Part shown: piece by piece, positions 40,079 to 48,746 of the stretch
How the letters are laid out: each line of letters starts with the position of its first letter
How positions within the stretch are numbered: the first letter of the stretch is position 1
DNA from: JBBQFC01 sp038321615
GTDB lineage: Bacteria; Bacteroidota; Bacteroidia; Flavobacteriales_D; Cryomorphaceae
DNA length: 49,544 nt
Assembly: GCA_038321615.1 (NCBI GenBank)
Contig: JBBQFC010000019.1
Coordinates: forward strand, 1-49,544
Direction: 5' to 3'
Position numbers and translations under genes: made by a program
The notes under the pieces: model-generated
The model's database searches: none
Seen by the model: the letters and a program-made list of their open reading frames with translations, nothing else
Told to the model about the DNA's origin: nothing

Positions 40079-40540
40079 ATGAAATCCAACCGATCATATC
40101 AAGCAGTAATTACCGCTTCCAAGCGTATAATTTGCTTTGTAATGGTTGCGATTTATCTACTTTCCCCAGCTCACGACGCAATGTCGTTTATCGGGCACGA
40201 AGCCAGCCACCAAGTTACTGCACTGCTTTCTGCAATTGATTCTGACAATCATTCTCACCACAGCCACGATCATCATAATAAGACTACAACCGACACAAAT
40301 GGAGAAGATCACTCTCACCGCGTTTTGGGCTTTTTCGATCAGCTTATGGATTTTGACAACGAAGCACAAAGCGAACATTTGGCTTTGACTTTCGGGATCG
40401 ATAAGCATTTCTCTTCCTTGGCGACCGGCACAATCTCCCGAGAAGCAACCCGCGTCGACCACTATTCCACTTATTCTGATGAACTGCTCCTCCCGCACTT
40501 ACGCCAAAACCTACTTCCGCCGGCATCTTCATTGGCTTAA
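40079..40540 (+). CDS. His-rich membrane-associated protein upstream of a TonB receptor
   Basis: 153 residues. One hydrophobic segment (IICFVMVAIYLLSPAHDAMSF, ~18-37) could be a signal or anchor. The region HSHHSHDHHNKTTTDTNGEDHSHR (split by acidic and Thr residues) and several further His make it a strong candidate for binding Zn, Ni, Co or Cu. No named family recognised. It is divergent from uvrB, and the TonB-dependent receptor gene starts 175 bp downstream on the same strand, which suggests a metal-uptake pair. Confidence 0.7.
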   Translation: MKSNRSYQAVITASKRIICFVMVAIYLLSPAHDAMSFIGHEASHQVTALLSAIDSDNHSHHSHDHHNKTTTDTNGEDHSHRVLGFFDQLMDFDNEAQSEHLALTFGIDKHFSSLATGTISREATRVDHYSTYSDELLLPHLRQNLLPPASSLA

Positions 40541-40665
40541 GCGCTGCCTGATAGGAGCATCAAAGGCCTTTGCCTTCCGGCATTATTTCAAAAGCTAGCT
40601 TAATAGAGCAGCACCTCTTGATTTTTCTATTCTCCGACTCGATTCGGAATCAACTAACAATCACC

Positions 40666-40702
40666 AACGCGGTGGCCTGACCCAGTCAGAGTCGCCCGCG
40701 TT
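40666..40702 (+). promoter_or_regulatory. Nested hairpin in the leader of the TonB receptor gene
   Basis: The outer stem AACGCGG (40666-40672) / CCGCGTT (40696-40702) encloses the inner stem CTGAC-CCA-GTCAG (40677-40689). It ends 13 bp before the receptor ATG (40716). There is no T-run, so it is more likely an RNA control element or operator than a terminator. It does not match a riboswitch class known to me. Confidence 0.5.
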
Positions 40703-40715
40703 CAACCAAAATTTC

Positions 40716-42935
40716 ATGAAACTTTTTACATTTTGCCTTGCCTTTTTGGCAATGAGCACCACTGCGCTTGCGCAACCAAATACGGGTCGTATTACCAATA
40801 TTCGCGGAAGCGGAATTGAGGGGGCGTATGTAACGCACAACAGATCGGATCAACATTTGCACACCGACCGATATGGCTACTACACCATTACGAATTTGAA
40901 TATTGGCGATACCCTTCGCGTTTCATCGCTTGGATTTGAATCGGTGACGAAAGTAGTGCGTGTCATCCCCGACGATTTGAATAATTCCCTTGCGCAGCGC
41001 TATATTTCGCTCAACGAAGTAATCATAGCCCCAGAGTCTGATCCGCTTAAGTTTTTTGCGGATATCAACTTATTGACCAACCCCACGACAAATTCGCAGG
41101 AGCTGCTCCGAAAAGTGCCAGGACTGGTTATCGGTCAGCATGCTGGTGGCGGCAAGGCCGAGCAAATCTTTCTCCGCGGCTTCGATATCGATCACGGCAC
41201 CGATATCGCCCTTTCGGTAAATGGTATGCCCGTTAATATGGTGTCGCACGCCCACGGCCAAGGTTATGCCGATTTACATTGGCTTACCCCGGAAACGGTC
41301 GAGCATCTCGATTTTGGTAAAGGGCCCTATTCAGCCGATCACGGTGATTTTACCACAGCAGGTTACGTCGATTTTAAGCTAAAAGATCGACTCGATCAGA
41401 GCAAGTTGAGCCTGGAATTGGGCCAGTTTGAGACCCAAAGAATTCTTGGGATGTTCAGTGTGCTTGATAAGCAAGATCACAGCGCATGGGTCAGTACGGA
41501 GTTTATATCGACTGATGGAGCGTTTGAAGCCCCACAAAATTTTAAGCGAGTGAATTTAATGGGTCGCTATGCCGGAACCTTAGAAAATAAAGATAAGATT
41601 GCCTTTACGGGAACTTACTTCACGAGTAGTTGGGATGCATCTGGTCAAATTCCGCAGCGATCGGTTGACGATGGTTCCATTACCCGCTTTGGAGCAATTG
41701 ACTCTACAGAAGGTGGAACAACGGGTCGTACCAACGTACAGGTGGAATACACCAAATTTATTGACGAAAATCGATTCCTGAAAAGTCAGGCCTACTATTC
41801 TCAATATGATTTTGAATTGTACAGCAACTTTACCTTTTTCCTCGAAGATTCTATCAATGGTGATCAAATACGGCAGAAGGAAAATCGACAAATCTTTGGC
41901 GCGACTACCGAGTATAATCAGGAGTTGAACTTCGGTGAAACCCAAGCCTTGTTGCAGATCGGCGGCGGTTTCCGAAATGATATCAGCTTAGATAATGAGC
42001 TTTCCTACACGGCCAATCGCCAGACCACACTCGATACTGTTCAACTGGGCGACGTGCACCAGACAAGCTCTTTTGCTTACGCCAGCATGGACTTTCGCTT
42101 TGGCAAATGGCTTATCAATCCCGCGGTGCGTTACGACTATTTCATCTTTAATTATTACGATAAGCTCGCTCCGACTTACTTTACCCAGCGTGCCGATCAG
42201 GGCATAGTAAGTCCAAAGCTGAACTTTAGTTATAATGCCTCAAATTCGCTTCAAGTTTACCTCAACACAGGTAAGGGCTTTCATTCCAATGATACCCGTG
42301 TAATCGTGCAAGAAAGGGGTCGAGAAATTTTACCCGCTGCTTACGGTGCCGATCTTGGAACAGTTTGGAAGCCGCTTACAAATGTGGTAGTCAACGCCGC
42401 GTTTTGGTATCTTTTTCTCGAGCAGGAATTCATTTACGTTGGCGATGCCGGTATTGTGGAGCCAAGCGGTCGAACCGAACGAACAGGGGTAGATTTCAGC
42501 ATTCGCTACCAACCACTGAAATGGCTTTACCTCGATGGCGATGTAAACTACACCTTTGCCCGCGCTGTGGATGAAGCTGAAGATCAAAATTATATCCCGC
42601 TCGCTCCCGACTTAACGATCACAGGAGGGATGAGCGTCATAGCCCCCAACGGCTTTTACGGCGGTCTCCGCCTAAGGCATATCAATGACCGACCGGCCAA
42701 CGAAGACAATTCGATTGTAGCCATCGGGTATACCGTCGTTGACCTAAACGCGGGTTACCGCTGGAAAAATTTAGAATTGGGTATTAAGATTCAGAATCTA
42801 CTCGACACCGAATGGAATGAAACCCAGTTTGCTACCGAATCGCGTCTTCGCAATGAACCCGAGCCGGTGGAAGAAATTCACTTTACTCCCGGTACACCTT
42901 TCTTTGCAACAGGTGTGCTGACCTACAACTTTTAA
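40716..42935 (+). CDS. TonB-dependent outer-membrane receptor
   Basis: 739 residues. Signal peptide at 1-19, then a carboxypeptidase-like regulatory domain (IEGAYVTHNRSDQHLHTDRYG, YYTITNLNIGDTLRVSSLGFE, ~25-95), a plug domain (LLRKVPGLVIGQHAGGGKAEQIFLRG, ~130-240) and a 22-strand barrel ending in FFATGVLTYNF. The ending Phe is usual for outer-membrane proteins. The substrate is unknown; a His cluster in the plug region (IDHGTDIALSVNGMPVNMVSHAHGQG) and the His-rich upstream gene favour a metal complex. It is followed by a strong terminator. Confidence 0.92.
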   Translation: MKLFTFCLAFLAMSTTALAQPNTGRITNIRGSGIEGAYVTHNRSDQHLHTDRYGYYTITNLNIGDTLRVSSLGFESVTKVVRVIPDDLNNSLAQRYISLNEVIIAPESDPLKFFADINLLTNPTTNSQELLRKVPGLVIGQHAGGGKAEQIFLRGFDIDHGTDIALSVNGMPVNMVSHAHGQGYADLHWLTPETVEHLDFGKGPYSADHGDFTTAGYVDFKLKDRLDQSKLSLELGQFETQRILGMFSVLDKQDHSAWVSTEFISTDGAFEAPQNFKRVNLMGRYAGTLENKDKIAFTGTYFTSSWDASGQIPQRSVDDGSITRFGAIDSTEGGTTGRTNVQVEYTKFIDENRFLKSQAYYSQYDFELYSNFTFFLEDSINGDQIRQKENRQIFGATTEYNQELNFGETQALLQIGGGFRNDISLDNELSYTANRQTTLDTVQLGDVHQTSSFAYASMDFRFGKWLINPAVRYDYFIFNYYDKLAPTYFTQRADQGIVSPKLNFSYNASNSLQVYLNTGKGFHSNDTRVIVQERGREILPAAYGADLGTVWKPLTNVVVNAAFWYLFLEQEFIYVGDAGIVEPSGRTERTGVDFSIRYQPLKWLYLDGDVNYTFARAVDEAEDQNYIPLAPDLTITGGMSVIAPNGFYGGLRLRHINDRPANEDNSIVAIGYTVVDLNAGYRWKNLELGIKIQNLLDTEWNETQFATESRLRNEPEPVEEIHFTPGTPFFATGVLTYNF

Positions 42936-42957
42936 GATTTGGTGATTACATAGTGCG

Positions 42958-42992
42958 AAAGCACGCCGCCTTGATTAGCGGCGTGCTTTTTT
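42958..42992 (+). terminator. Strong terminator of the TonB receptor gene
   Basis: A 12-bp perfect stem, AAAGCACGCCGC (42958-42969) with GCGGCGTGCTTT (42978-42989), 8-nt loop, followed by T to 42992. It lies 22 bp after the receptor stop. Confidence 0.95.
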
Positions 42993-43087
42993 CATATTGG
43001 ACAGGCTGGCATCAACAATACCAACTTCTATATGTTTTATCGTTAAGTACTATCAAAATTTCCAAAAACTTCGATATTTGTCTCTCT

Positions 43088-43252
43088 ATGTTTTTCAAAA
43101 GAATCGCTCACTACCTGAATCCGGCCACACTTTTTAAAAAAGGCGACGGAAATGTCAATCTGCGCATGATGCACGGCATCAATCGGATTTCGATATTTAT
43201 GTTTCTCTTTTGCGTTGTGGTGCTTTTGGTTCGCTGGATCGCTCGTTCATAA
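43088..43252 (+). CDS. Small single-span membrane protein (DUF6728-like)
   Basis: 54 residues from ATG 43088; the frame is open from 42953 but that part overlaps the terminator. A basic N-terminal half (MFFKRIAHYLNPATLFKKG), then VNLRMMHGINRISIFMFLFCVVVLLVRW: a conserved MHGINxISI motif followed by one membrane span. As I recall, this matches the small Bacteroidota DUF6728 proteins. No function is known. Confidence 0.7.
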   Translation: MFFKRIAHYLNPATLFKKGDGNVNLRMMHGINRISIFMFLFCVVVLLVRWIARS

Positions 43253-43267
43253 ATCTCAAACTATCAA

Positions 43268-43564
43268 TTGCTCATTCGCATTGTAGACCTTTATTTTGAC
43301 TCTTCTAACGAAGCTTTTGCCGAAAAGGCGCTAAAGGAAATGGCACCCAATGTTGCTTCCTTTTCCGGCTGTGTTTATGTGGAGATCTTAAAGGACAATC
43401 ATCATCGTGGCCACTTTTCTACCTATAGCCATTGGCTGGATGCTGCCGATTTAGAGCATTATCGTCAGAGCGATGCCTTTCGAATATTCTGGTCGAGTGT
43501 AAAGCCCTATTTCATTAAGCCTGCCAGAGCTTGGTCTAGTGCGATGGTTGAGAAGGCGCCTTGA
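43268..43564 (+). CDS. Antibiotic-biosynthesis-monooxygenase (ABM) domain protein
   Basis: 98 residues from TTG 43268. The ferredoxin-like ABM domain reads LIRIVDLYFDSSNEAFAEKAL, FSGCVYVEILKD, FSTYSHWLDAADLEHYRQSDAFRIFW, the usual pattern of small dimeric heme-degrading or quinone-oxidising enzymes. Specific activity is not predictable. It sits 15 bp after the DUF6728-like gene and before the gldF promoter. The TTG start is chosen because the family N-terminus begins directly there. Confidence 0.8.
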   Translation: MLIRIVDLYFDSSNEAFAEKALKEMAPNVASFSGCVYVEILKDNHHRGHFSTYSHWLDAADLEHYRQSDAFRIFWSSVKPYFIKPARAWSSAMVEKAP

Positions 43565-43649
43565 CCAGTTAAAAAAAGCGGAAGGATTTATCATCACTTC
43601 TTTGTTGAGATTGCCAATTTCTCCACCTTTCGTCCTCTTTCCAAAAGCC

Positions 43650-43657
43650 TATCTTTG
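43650..43657 (+). promoter_or_regulatory. -7 box TATCTTTG of the gldFG operon
   Basis: An exact match to TAnnTTTG, 23 bp before ATG 43681. A TTTC about 17 bp upstream is a weak -33 candidate. The box rules out the upstream start at 43657. Confidence 0.6.
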
Positions 43658-43680
43658 TGGGCTGTAAAATAAAAGTGCCA

Positions 43681-44415
43681 ATGCGGGCCTTGCTCCTGAA
43701 AGAAGTTCGAAGTTTTTTAAGTTCGGTAATAGGTTATGTCGTCATAGCCGTTTTTCTCTTACTCACAGGTCTGTTTATGTGGGGTTTTCCTGGGAATCTC
43801 AACGTTCTCGATCAAGGATACGCTAATCTCGGAACGCTCTTTTATGTGGCTCCTTGGGTTTTTATGTTCCTCGTTCCTGCGGTTACCATGCGCAGTTTTT
43901 CGGAAGAGAAGCGCACCGGCACAATTGAATTATTGCTTACCCGACCGCTCACAGATACTCAAATTGTGATGGCCAAATACCTCGCTGCTTTAATCCTTGT
44001 TGTTGTGGCGCTCATACCCACGTTTTTCTATTACTTCACCGTGGTTCAATTGGGCAATCCCGCAGGTAATATCGATCATGGTGGGACTATAGGTTCATAC
44101 ATCGGCTTGATTTTTCTCGGTGCTGGGTTTACGGCAATTGGTGTTTTTTCATCGGCAATTACTGATAATCAGGTTGTGGCATTCATCATTGCCATTTTCC
44201 TCTGCTTTATGGCCTACAATGGATTGAATCAGATCGCCGACTTTGCCCTGCTCGGATCACTCGATCTGTTCTTTCAGCAATTGAGTATTGCAGGCCATTA
44301 CGATTCCATGAGTCGTGGTGTCATCGACACCCGCGATGTGGTTTACTTCATTTGCCTTAGCGGAATCTTTATCCTTTTCACCCGTGCAAGTTTAAAAAGC
44401 CAGCGAGCCGCATGA
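43681..44415 (+). CDS. gldF: Gliding motility ABC transporter permease GldF
   Basis: 244 residues from ATG 43681. MRALLLKEVRSFLSSVIGYVVIAVFLLLTGLFMW, then FMFLVPAVTMRSFSEEKRTGTIELLLTRPLTDTQIVMAKYLA is the ABC-2 permease pattern typical of GldF. Six membrane spans are expected. In Flavobacterium johnsoniae GldA, GldF and GldG form an ABC transporter required for gliding. gldG overlaps its last bases (ATGA) and the ATPase gldA is not adjacent, as is usual in this group. Confidence 0.93.
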   Translation: MRALLLKEVRSFLSSVIGYVVIAVFLLLTGLFMWGFPGNLNVLDQGYANLGTLFYVAPWVFMFLVPAVTMRSFSEEKRTGTIELLLTRPLTDTQIVMAKYLAALILVVVALIPTFFYYFTVVQLGNPAGNIDHGGTIGSYIGLIFLGAGFTAIGVFSSAITDNQVVAFIIAIFLCFMAYNGLNQIADFALLGSLDLFFQQLSIAGHYDSMSRGVIDTRDVVYFICLSGIFILFTRASLKSQRAA

Positions 44416-46151
44416 ATCGAAATCAAATTTTCAAAGGTCGATTGTGGTTGGAAACCCTTCTTGGAGTCGTGTTTTTCGTGCTTTTGGCCTTTATCAGCAC
44501 CTTTTTTTTTAAGCGTTTTGACCTTACCGAAGAGCGGCGACACACCTTAACGCCTACCACAATAGATGTGGTGGAATCGCTTGATGATGTGGTTTATGTT
44601 AAAGTATTTCTTCGCGGAGAATTTCCAGCCGATTTCCAGCGTTTGGCACAAGCGGTAAAAGAGCGTCTCGATGAAATGCGCGCTTATGCGGGTTCTAATA
44701 TTCAATACGAGTTTATCAACCCCAGCGAAGCCCCCGACCAAAAATCGCGCGAAGCGATGTACGGAGAGTTGGTCAAAAAAGGTTTGGATTATACTTCTCT
44801 TCAAATTACCGAGAAGGACGGTGTAAGCGAAAAGATTATTTTTCCGGCAGCGCTCATTTCCTACAAGGACAAAGAAGTACCTCTCCAAATTCTGCAAAAT
44901 CAGCAGCGTGTCACCGATGCGGAATTGGTAAACCGAACGATTAATAACCTGGAATACTTATTCGTGAACGCCATTTATCAGGCACAGAAATCAGAGCGTG
45001 CGCGGATCGCTATTCTGGAAGGGCATGGAGAGCTCCAGCCCTTGGAAATGCGCGATCTTGAAACCGAGCTGACAAAGTTTTATGATGTAGAGCGTTTGGA
45101 AATGGTTGGAATGGTCAACGCGCTGAGTCGAAATATAGCTGGAAAGGGAAAACGGGAGAATCGGTACGATGCGTTGATAGTGGCTAAGCCAACGGAGGGA
45201 TTTGTAGAGCAGGATAAATACATCATCGACCAATTCATTATGAATGGGGGTAAAGTACTTTGGCTGGTTGACCCGATGGCCGTGGATCGCGACAGCCTGC
45301 GCAACAAGGATTTGACTGTAGCTACGCCGCTTGTAACCAACATCGATGACCTACTCTTCACTTACGGCGTACGGCTCAACCGCGACTTGCTGCTCGACCG
45401 CACATGCGCCCCAATCTCTTTACTCACTGGGCCTCGCGGAAATGAGCGTTCAGAGCTTTTTCCATGGTATTTTGCGCCTATCCTGATACCGCAAAGTTCA
45501 CATCCTATTGTTGCAAATGTCGATCCTATTCTGAGCGATTTTATCTCGAGTATCGATACCATTGCAGCGAAAGGCGTGGCCAAACGCGTTATTCTCACCA
45601 CTTCGCCTTACACGCGGATTCTGAAATCGCCGGCTAGAGTAAGCTTAAATATCGTTTCGATCAATCCAGATTTTGGAAGCTCCAATAGACCTAGCCAGCC
45701 CGTTGCAGTCTTGCTCGAAGGCGAGTTCACTTCTAATTTTAAAAATAGGCTTCCGCCAGAATTTTTACAACAGGATTTCCTCGATTTTAAAGAGAAGAGC
45801 ATTTTTACGCGTCAGCTAATCGTCGCCGATGGCGACATTGCCCGAAATCCGGTAAGCGGCGATGGTACAAAGTTTCGGCCTTTGGGTTTTGATCCGGTTC
45901 TGGGTAGGAAAATTTACGGAAACAAAGAGTTCTTGATCAATGCTGTAAATTATCTTTTAGGTGATGCAAGCCTTATTAATGTGCGATCTCGATCGATAAA
46001 AGTTCGTAAACTCGATGCCGAAAAAACCCTTCAAGAAGGGTCATTCTGGCAATTAGCCAATATAATCGTCCCCATTCTTTTCACCTTGGTCATTGGTATA
46101 TTCACCTGGATCATACGTAAACGCCGATTTGCAAAAACCTGGAAATCATGA
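44412..46151 (+). CDS. gldG: Gliding motility-associated ABC transporter substrate-binding protein GldG
   Basis: 579 residues. An N-terminal span (WLETLLGVVFFVLLAFISTFFF) leads into the GldG domain FDLTEERRHTLTPTTIDVVESL. The long periplasmic portion contains RIAILEGHGELQPLEMRDLE and GGKVLWLVDPMAVDRDSLR, both typical of the family. A second span at the C-terminus (IIVPILFTLVIGIFTWIIRKRR) closes it. GldF and GldG are coupled by an ATGA overlap, and GldG overlaps DUF4340 in the same way, so all three are cotranslated. Confidence 0.95.
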   Translation: MNRNQIFKGRLWLETLLGVVFFVLLAFISTFFFKRFDLTEERRHTLTPTTIDVVESLDDVVYVKVFLRGEFPADFQRLAQAVKERLDEMRAYAGSNIQYEFINPSEAPDQKSREAMYGELVKKGLDYTSLQITEKDGVSEKIIFPAALISYKDKEVPLQILQNQQRVTDAELVNRTINNLEYLFVNAIYQAQKSERARIAILEGHGELQPLEMRDLETELTKFYDVERLEMVGMVNALSRNIAGKGKRENRYDALIVAKPTEGFVEQDKYIIDQFIMNGGKVLWLVDPMAVDRDSLRNKDLTVATPLVTNIDDLLFTYGVRLNRDLLLDRTCAPISLLTGPRGNERSELFPWYFAPILIPQSSHPIVANVDPILSDFISSIDTIAAKGVAKRVILTTSPYTRILKSPARVSLNIVSINPDFGSSNRPSQPVAVLLEGEFTSNFKNRLPPEFLQQDFLDFKEKSIFTRQLIVADGDIARNPVSGDGTKFRPLGFDPVLGRKIYGNKEFLINAVNYLLGDASLINVRSRSIKVRKLDAEKTLQEGSFWQLANIIVPILFTLVIGIFTWIIRKRRFAKTWKS

Positions 46152-47167
46152 GAAAAACAGGCATTCTATTGTTAGTGGTCTTGGGCCTTGGTGCTGTAGC
46201 CCTCTATTTTACTTCAACACGAAGTCAATCGGCAAGCACGCTGGAGTCCCAGACTGATTTTGCCATACCCGATACGGCTGCCGTAGGTAAAATATTTATG
46301 GCCGACGGCAGCGGACGCTCGATCACACTGACACGTGCAGAATCGGGATGGTCAGTAAATGGAAAGTATAGAGCGCGTGAGGATGCTGTACATACGCTTC
46401 TTAAAACCTTCAAGAATGTATATATACAGCGACCTGTTCCGAAAGAAGCCCAAGAAGAAGTTGTAAGGCAATTGGCTGGTGCTGCAAAGAAAGTGGAGAT
46501 ATACGATCGTGGGGGGAATTGGATTAAAACTTGGTTTGTGGGCCCTGGAACCATGGATAAAAAAGGAACTTACATGGTGCTCGAAACTCCGAAATGGGGT
46601 AGGGCAGAAGAGCCATTTATTCTCGACATGCGCGGATTTATTGGAATGCTCGATACCCGCTTTTTCTTGGATGAAAATGAGTGGCGCAGCGTCGGGGTTT
46701 GGCGTTATCCTGATCTAACCATCCGTGAAGCAAAAGTGGAATATCCGGCTCAGACAGAGCAGTCTTTTCGAATCACCTTTGATGGCGGAAATGACATCAA
46801 ATTTTTTGCAGGAGTGGGGGACGAGTCGCTTCCCTTCGATTCGACATTGGTAAAGGACTACTTGTTGAATTTTAAATTGGCTTCGTTCGAAAATTATAAA
46901 ACGGGATTGCCAGAATCAACAGTTGATTCCATACTGGCTAGTACCCCATTTCAAATCATTACTTTGCGCGACCAAAACCGAGAGACGAAAGTCCGCTTAT
47001 GGCATAAAGCGGTTCCTGAAGGTCAGTACGAAGAAGACGGTGAAACGCTGGCAGAATTCGACTTGGAATACGTTTATGCTGCTACAGAAGCCGGAGAATT
47101 GGCTAGAGCGCAGCGTTTTATTTGGGATAAATTTCGGGCGCCCCGCGAAATCTTTATTAAGAAGTAG
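46148..47167 (+). CDS. DUF4340 membrane-anchored protein, gliding-operon partner
   Basis: 339 residues. An N-terminal anchor (GILLLVVLGLGAVALYF) is followed by a periplasmic domain with SWSVNGKYRAREDAVHTLLKTF-type repeats and RSVGVWRYPDLTIREAKVEY, characteristic of DUF4340. Proteins of this kind often sit next to GldG-type ABC transporters and may assist them; direct evidence is lacking. The start overlaps the gldG stop (ATGA). Confidence 0.85.
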   Translation: MRKTGILLLVVLGLGAVALYFTSTRSQSASTLESQTDFAIPDTAAVGKIFMADGSGRSITLTRAESGWSVNGKYRAREDAVHTLLKTFKNVYIQRPVPKEAQEEVVRQLAGAAKKVEIYDRGGNWIKTWFVGPGTMDKKGTYMVLETPKWGRAEEPFILDMRGFIGMLDTRFFLDENEWRSVGVWRYPDLTIREAKVEYPAQTEQSFRITFDGGNDIKFFAGVGDESLPFDSTLVKDYLLNFKLASFENYKTGLPESTVDSILASTPFQIITLRDQNRETKVRLWHKAVPEGQYEEDGETLAEFDLEYVYAATEAGELARAQRFIWDKFRAPREIFIKK

Positions 47168-47214
47168 CCCCGTATTGTTTAAAAGTACCTTCGGGCGAAT
47201 AGGGTACAATCTGT

Positions 47215-47222
47215 TATCTTCG
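47215..47222 (+). promoter_or_regulatory. Probable -7 box TATCTTCG upstream of dnaN
   Basis: Differs from TAnnTTTG at one position and lies 32 bp before the dnaN ATG. A second similar box, TACCTTCG, lies at 47186-47193. dnaN may also be reached by read-through from the gliding operon, as no terminator is visible between them. Confidence 0.4.
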
Positions 47223-47254
47223 CGTCACGATAAAAGCCGTAATCCCTACCATCC

Positions 47255-48376
47255 ATGAAGTTTATTGTATCGAGCTCCGAGCTTCTTAAGCATCTCCAAG
47301 CCATAAGCGGCGTTTTAGCGAGCAATAATACCTTACCTATACTCGATAATTTCTTGTTTGAGTTAGACATAGATAGTCTCGCTATTTCTGCGAGCGATCT
47401 CGAAACAACTATGATCACCACCTTGGCTGTTAAATCGGAGAAAAAGGGTGCAATTGCGGTTCCTGCTCGACTGTTGGTAGATTACCTTAAAACCCTACCC
47501 GATCAGCCACTCACGTTTACTATAGACGAGAAAACACTCGGTATTGAAATCGCCAGCTCATTTGGTAAGTCAAAATTAGCCGGCTTTAACGCCAATGAGT
47601 TTCCAAAAAATCCAGAGATGGAAGACCCTACCAGTACCGTGGTACCTGCTGGTCTTTTGGCCGAAGCAATTTCAAAAACGATTTTTGCAGCGGGCAACGA
47701 CGATCTTCGACCAGTGATGTCTGGTATTTTCTGCGAATTTTCAGACGATGAACTTCGATTTGTGAGCACGGATGCACATAAACTCGTGCGTTATACGCGT
47801 CGCGATGCACACTCAAAGGGAAATAATACCTTCATCGTTCCCAAGAAACCGCTCAATCTGATGAAAGGCATTTTGGCATCAACTACAACGGATGTCTCGA
47901 TAGATTTCGACCAAAAAAATATTCGGGTGAGTTTCGGCGATCACGTGTTAATTTCCCGATTGATAGATGGGAAATATCCAAATTACGAAGCGGTAATCCC
48001 AAAAGATAATCCGAATCGAATGCTGGTGAGCCGCACCTCGCTCCTTGGATCTGTGCGTCGGGTTTCAATTTTCGCAAATAAGACTACGCATCAGGTACGT
48101 CTGCGAATCAGCGGGAATGAGCTTTCTATTTCGGCAGAGGATATTGACTTTTCAAATGAAGCGAACGAGCGCCTTACCTGTAGCTATGAGGGTCAGGATA
48201 TGGAAATTGGTTTCAACTCACGCTTCCTGATCGATATGCTCAATAACCTCGACACCGAAGATGTGGAACTTCAGCTAAGTGCACCCAATCGTGCAGGTAT
48301 TCTGGTGCCAATGGGTAGAGAAAATAAGGAAGAAGATATCCTTATGCTTGTAATGCCAGTAATGCTTAGCAATTAA
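47255..48376 (+). CDS. dnaN: DNA polymerase III beta subunit (sliding clamp)
   Basis: 373 residues. MKFIVSSSELLKHLQAISGVLASNNTLPILDNF, AGFNANEFPKNPEME and RFVSTDAHKLVRYTRRD are clamp hallmarks; the C-terminus VMPVML (usually MPMR/MPVR-type) ends the hydrophobic groove. The clamp tethers the replicative polymerase to DNA. It lies downstream of gldF-gldG-DUF4340, a gene order I recall from other Flavobacteriia, and not next to dnaA. Its stop abuts that of the convergent tRNA-binding gene with no gap. Confidence 0.96.
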   Translation: MKFIVSSSELLKHLQAISGVLASNNTLPILDNFLFELDIDSLAISASDLETTMITTLAVKSEKKGAIAVPARLLVDYLKTLPDQPLTFTIDEKTLGIEIASSFGKSKLAGFNANEFPKNPEMEDPTSTVVPAGLLAEAISKTIFAAGNDDLRPVMSGIFCEFSDDELRFVSTDAHKLVRYTRRDAHSKGNNTFIVPKKPLNLMKGILASTTTDVSIDFDQKNIRVSFGDHVLISRLIDGKYPNYEAVIPKDNPNRMLVSRTSLLGSVRRVSIFANKTTHQVRLRISGNELSISAEDIDFSNEANERLTCSYEGQDMEIGFNSRFLIDMLNNLDTEDVELQLSAPNRAGILVPMGRENKEEDILMLVMPVMLSN

Positions 48377-48718
48377 TTAGCCTACCTGAAGTCCCGGTTT
48401 GGTTTTATCGGTAGTGGTGAGGAGTACCACCCCTTTGGGTGCGTAAACACCCAGTAATAAGCAGTCACTCACAAAGTCGGCTATTTGTTTCGGAGGAAAA
48501 TTAACCACAGCGATCACCTGATTGCCAATGAGTTCTTCCGTTGTATAGCGCTCTGTAATTTGGGCACTCGTCTTTAGAATTCCGAGCTCTCCGAAATCTA
48601 TGAAGATCTTAAAGGCAGGTTTCGCTGCTTTTTCGAATACAATGGCATCTATGATTAAGCCGGTTCTAATGTCGAGTTTTTCAAAATCACTCTGCGCAAT
48701 GGTTGGTTTCTTTGTCAT
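48377..48718 (-). CDS. CsaA-like tRNA-binding OB-fold protein
   Basis: 113 residues. FEKLDIRTGLIIDAIVFEKAAKPAFKIFIDFGELGILKTSAQIT is the tRNA-binding domain found in CsaA, the methionyl-tRNA synthetase C-terminus and Arc1p. IGNQVIAVVNFPPKQIADFVSDCLLLGV continues the OB fold. CsaA was described as an export-related chaperone in Bacillus, but its tRNA-binding role is the safer statement. It is a stand-alone domain of normal length for the family. Confidence 0.88.
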   Translation of the reverse strand: MTKKPTIAQSDFEKLDIRTGLIIDAIVFEKAAKPAFKIFIDFGELGILKTSAQITERYTTEELIGNQVIAVVNFPPKQIADFVSDCLLLGVYAPKGVVLLTTTDKTKPGLQVG

Positions 48719-48746
48719 TTCAATAACATTTGTTTAAAGGCTTCTG

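Noticed and set aside
40666..40702. Cobalamin riboswitch upstream of the TonB receptor
   Set aside because: The leader is too short and lacks the B12-box and other conserved core sequences; only two stems are present.
42953..43087. Longer start for the small membrane protein at 42953
   Set aside because: The upstream part of the frame runs through the strong terminator at 42958-42992; the family N-terminus begins at 43088.
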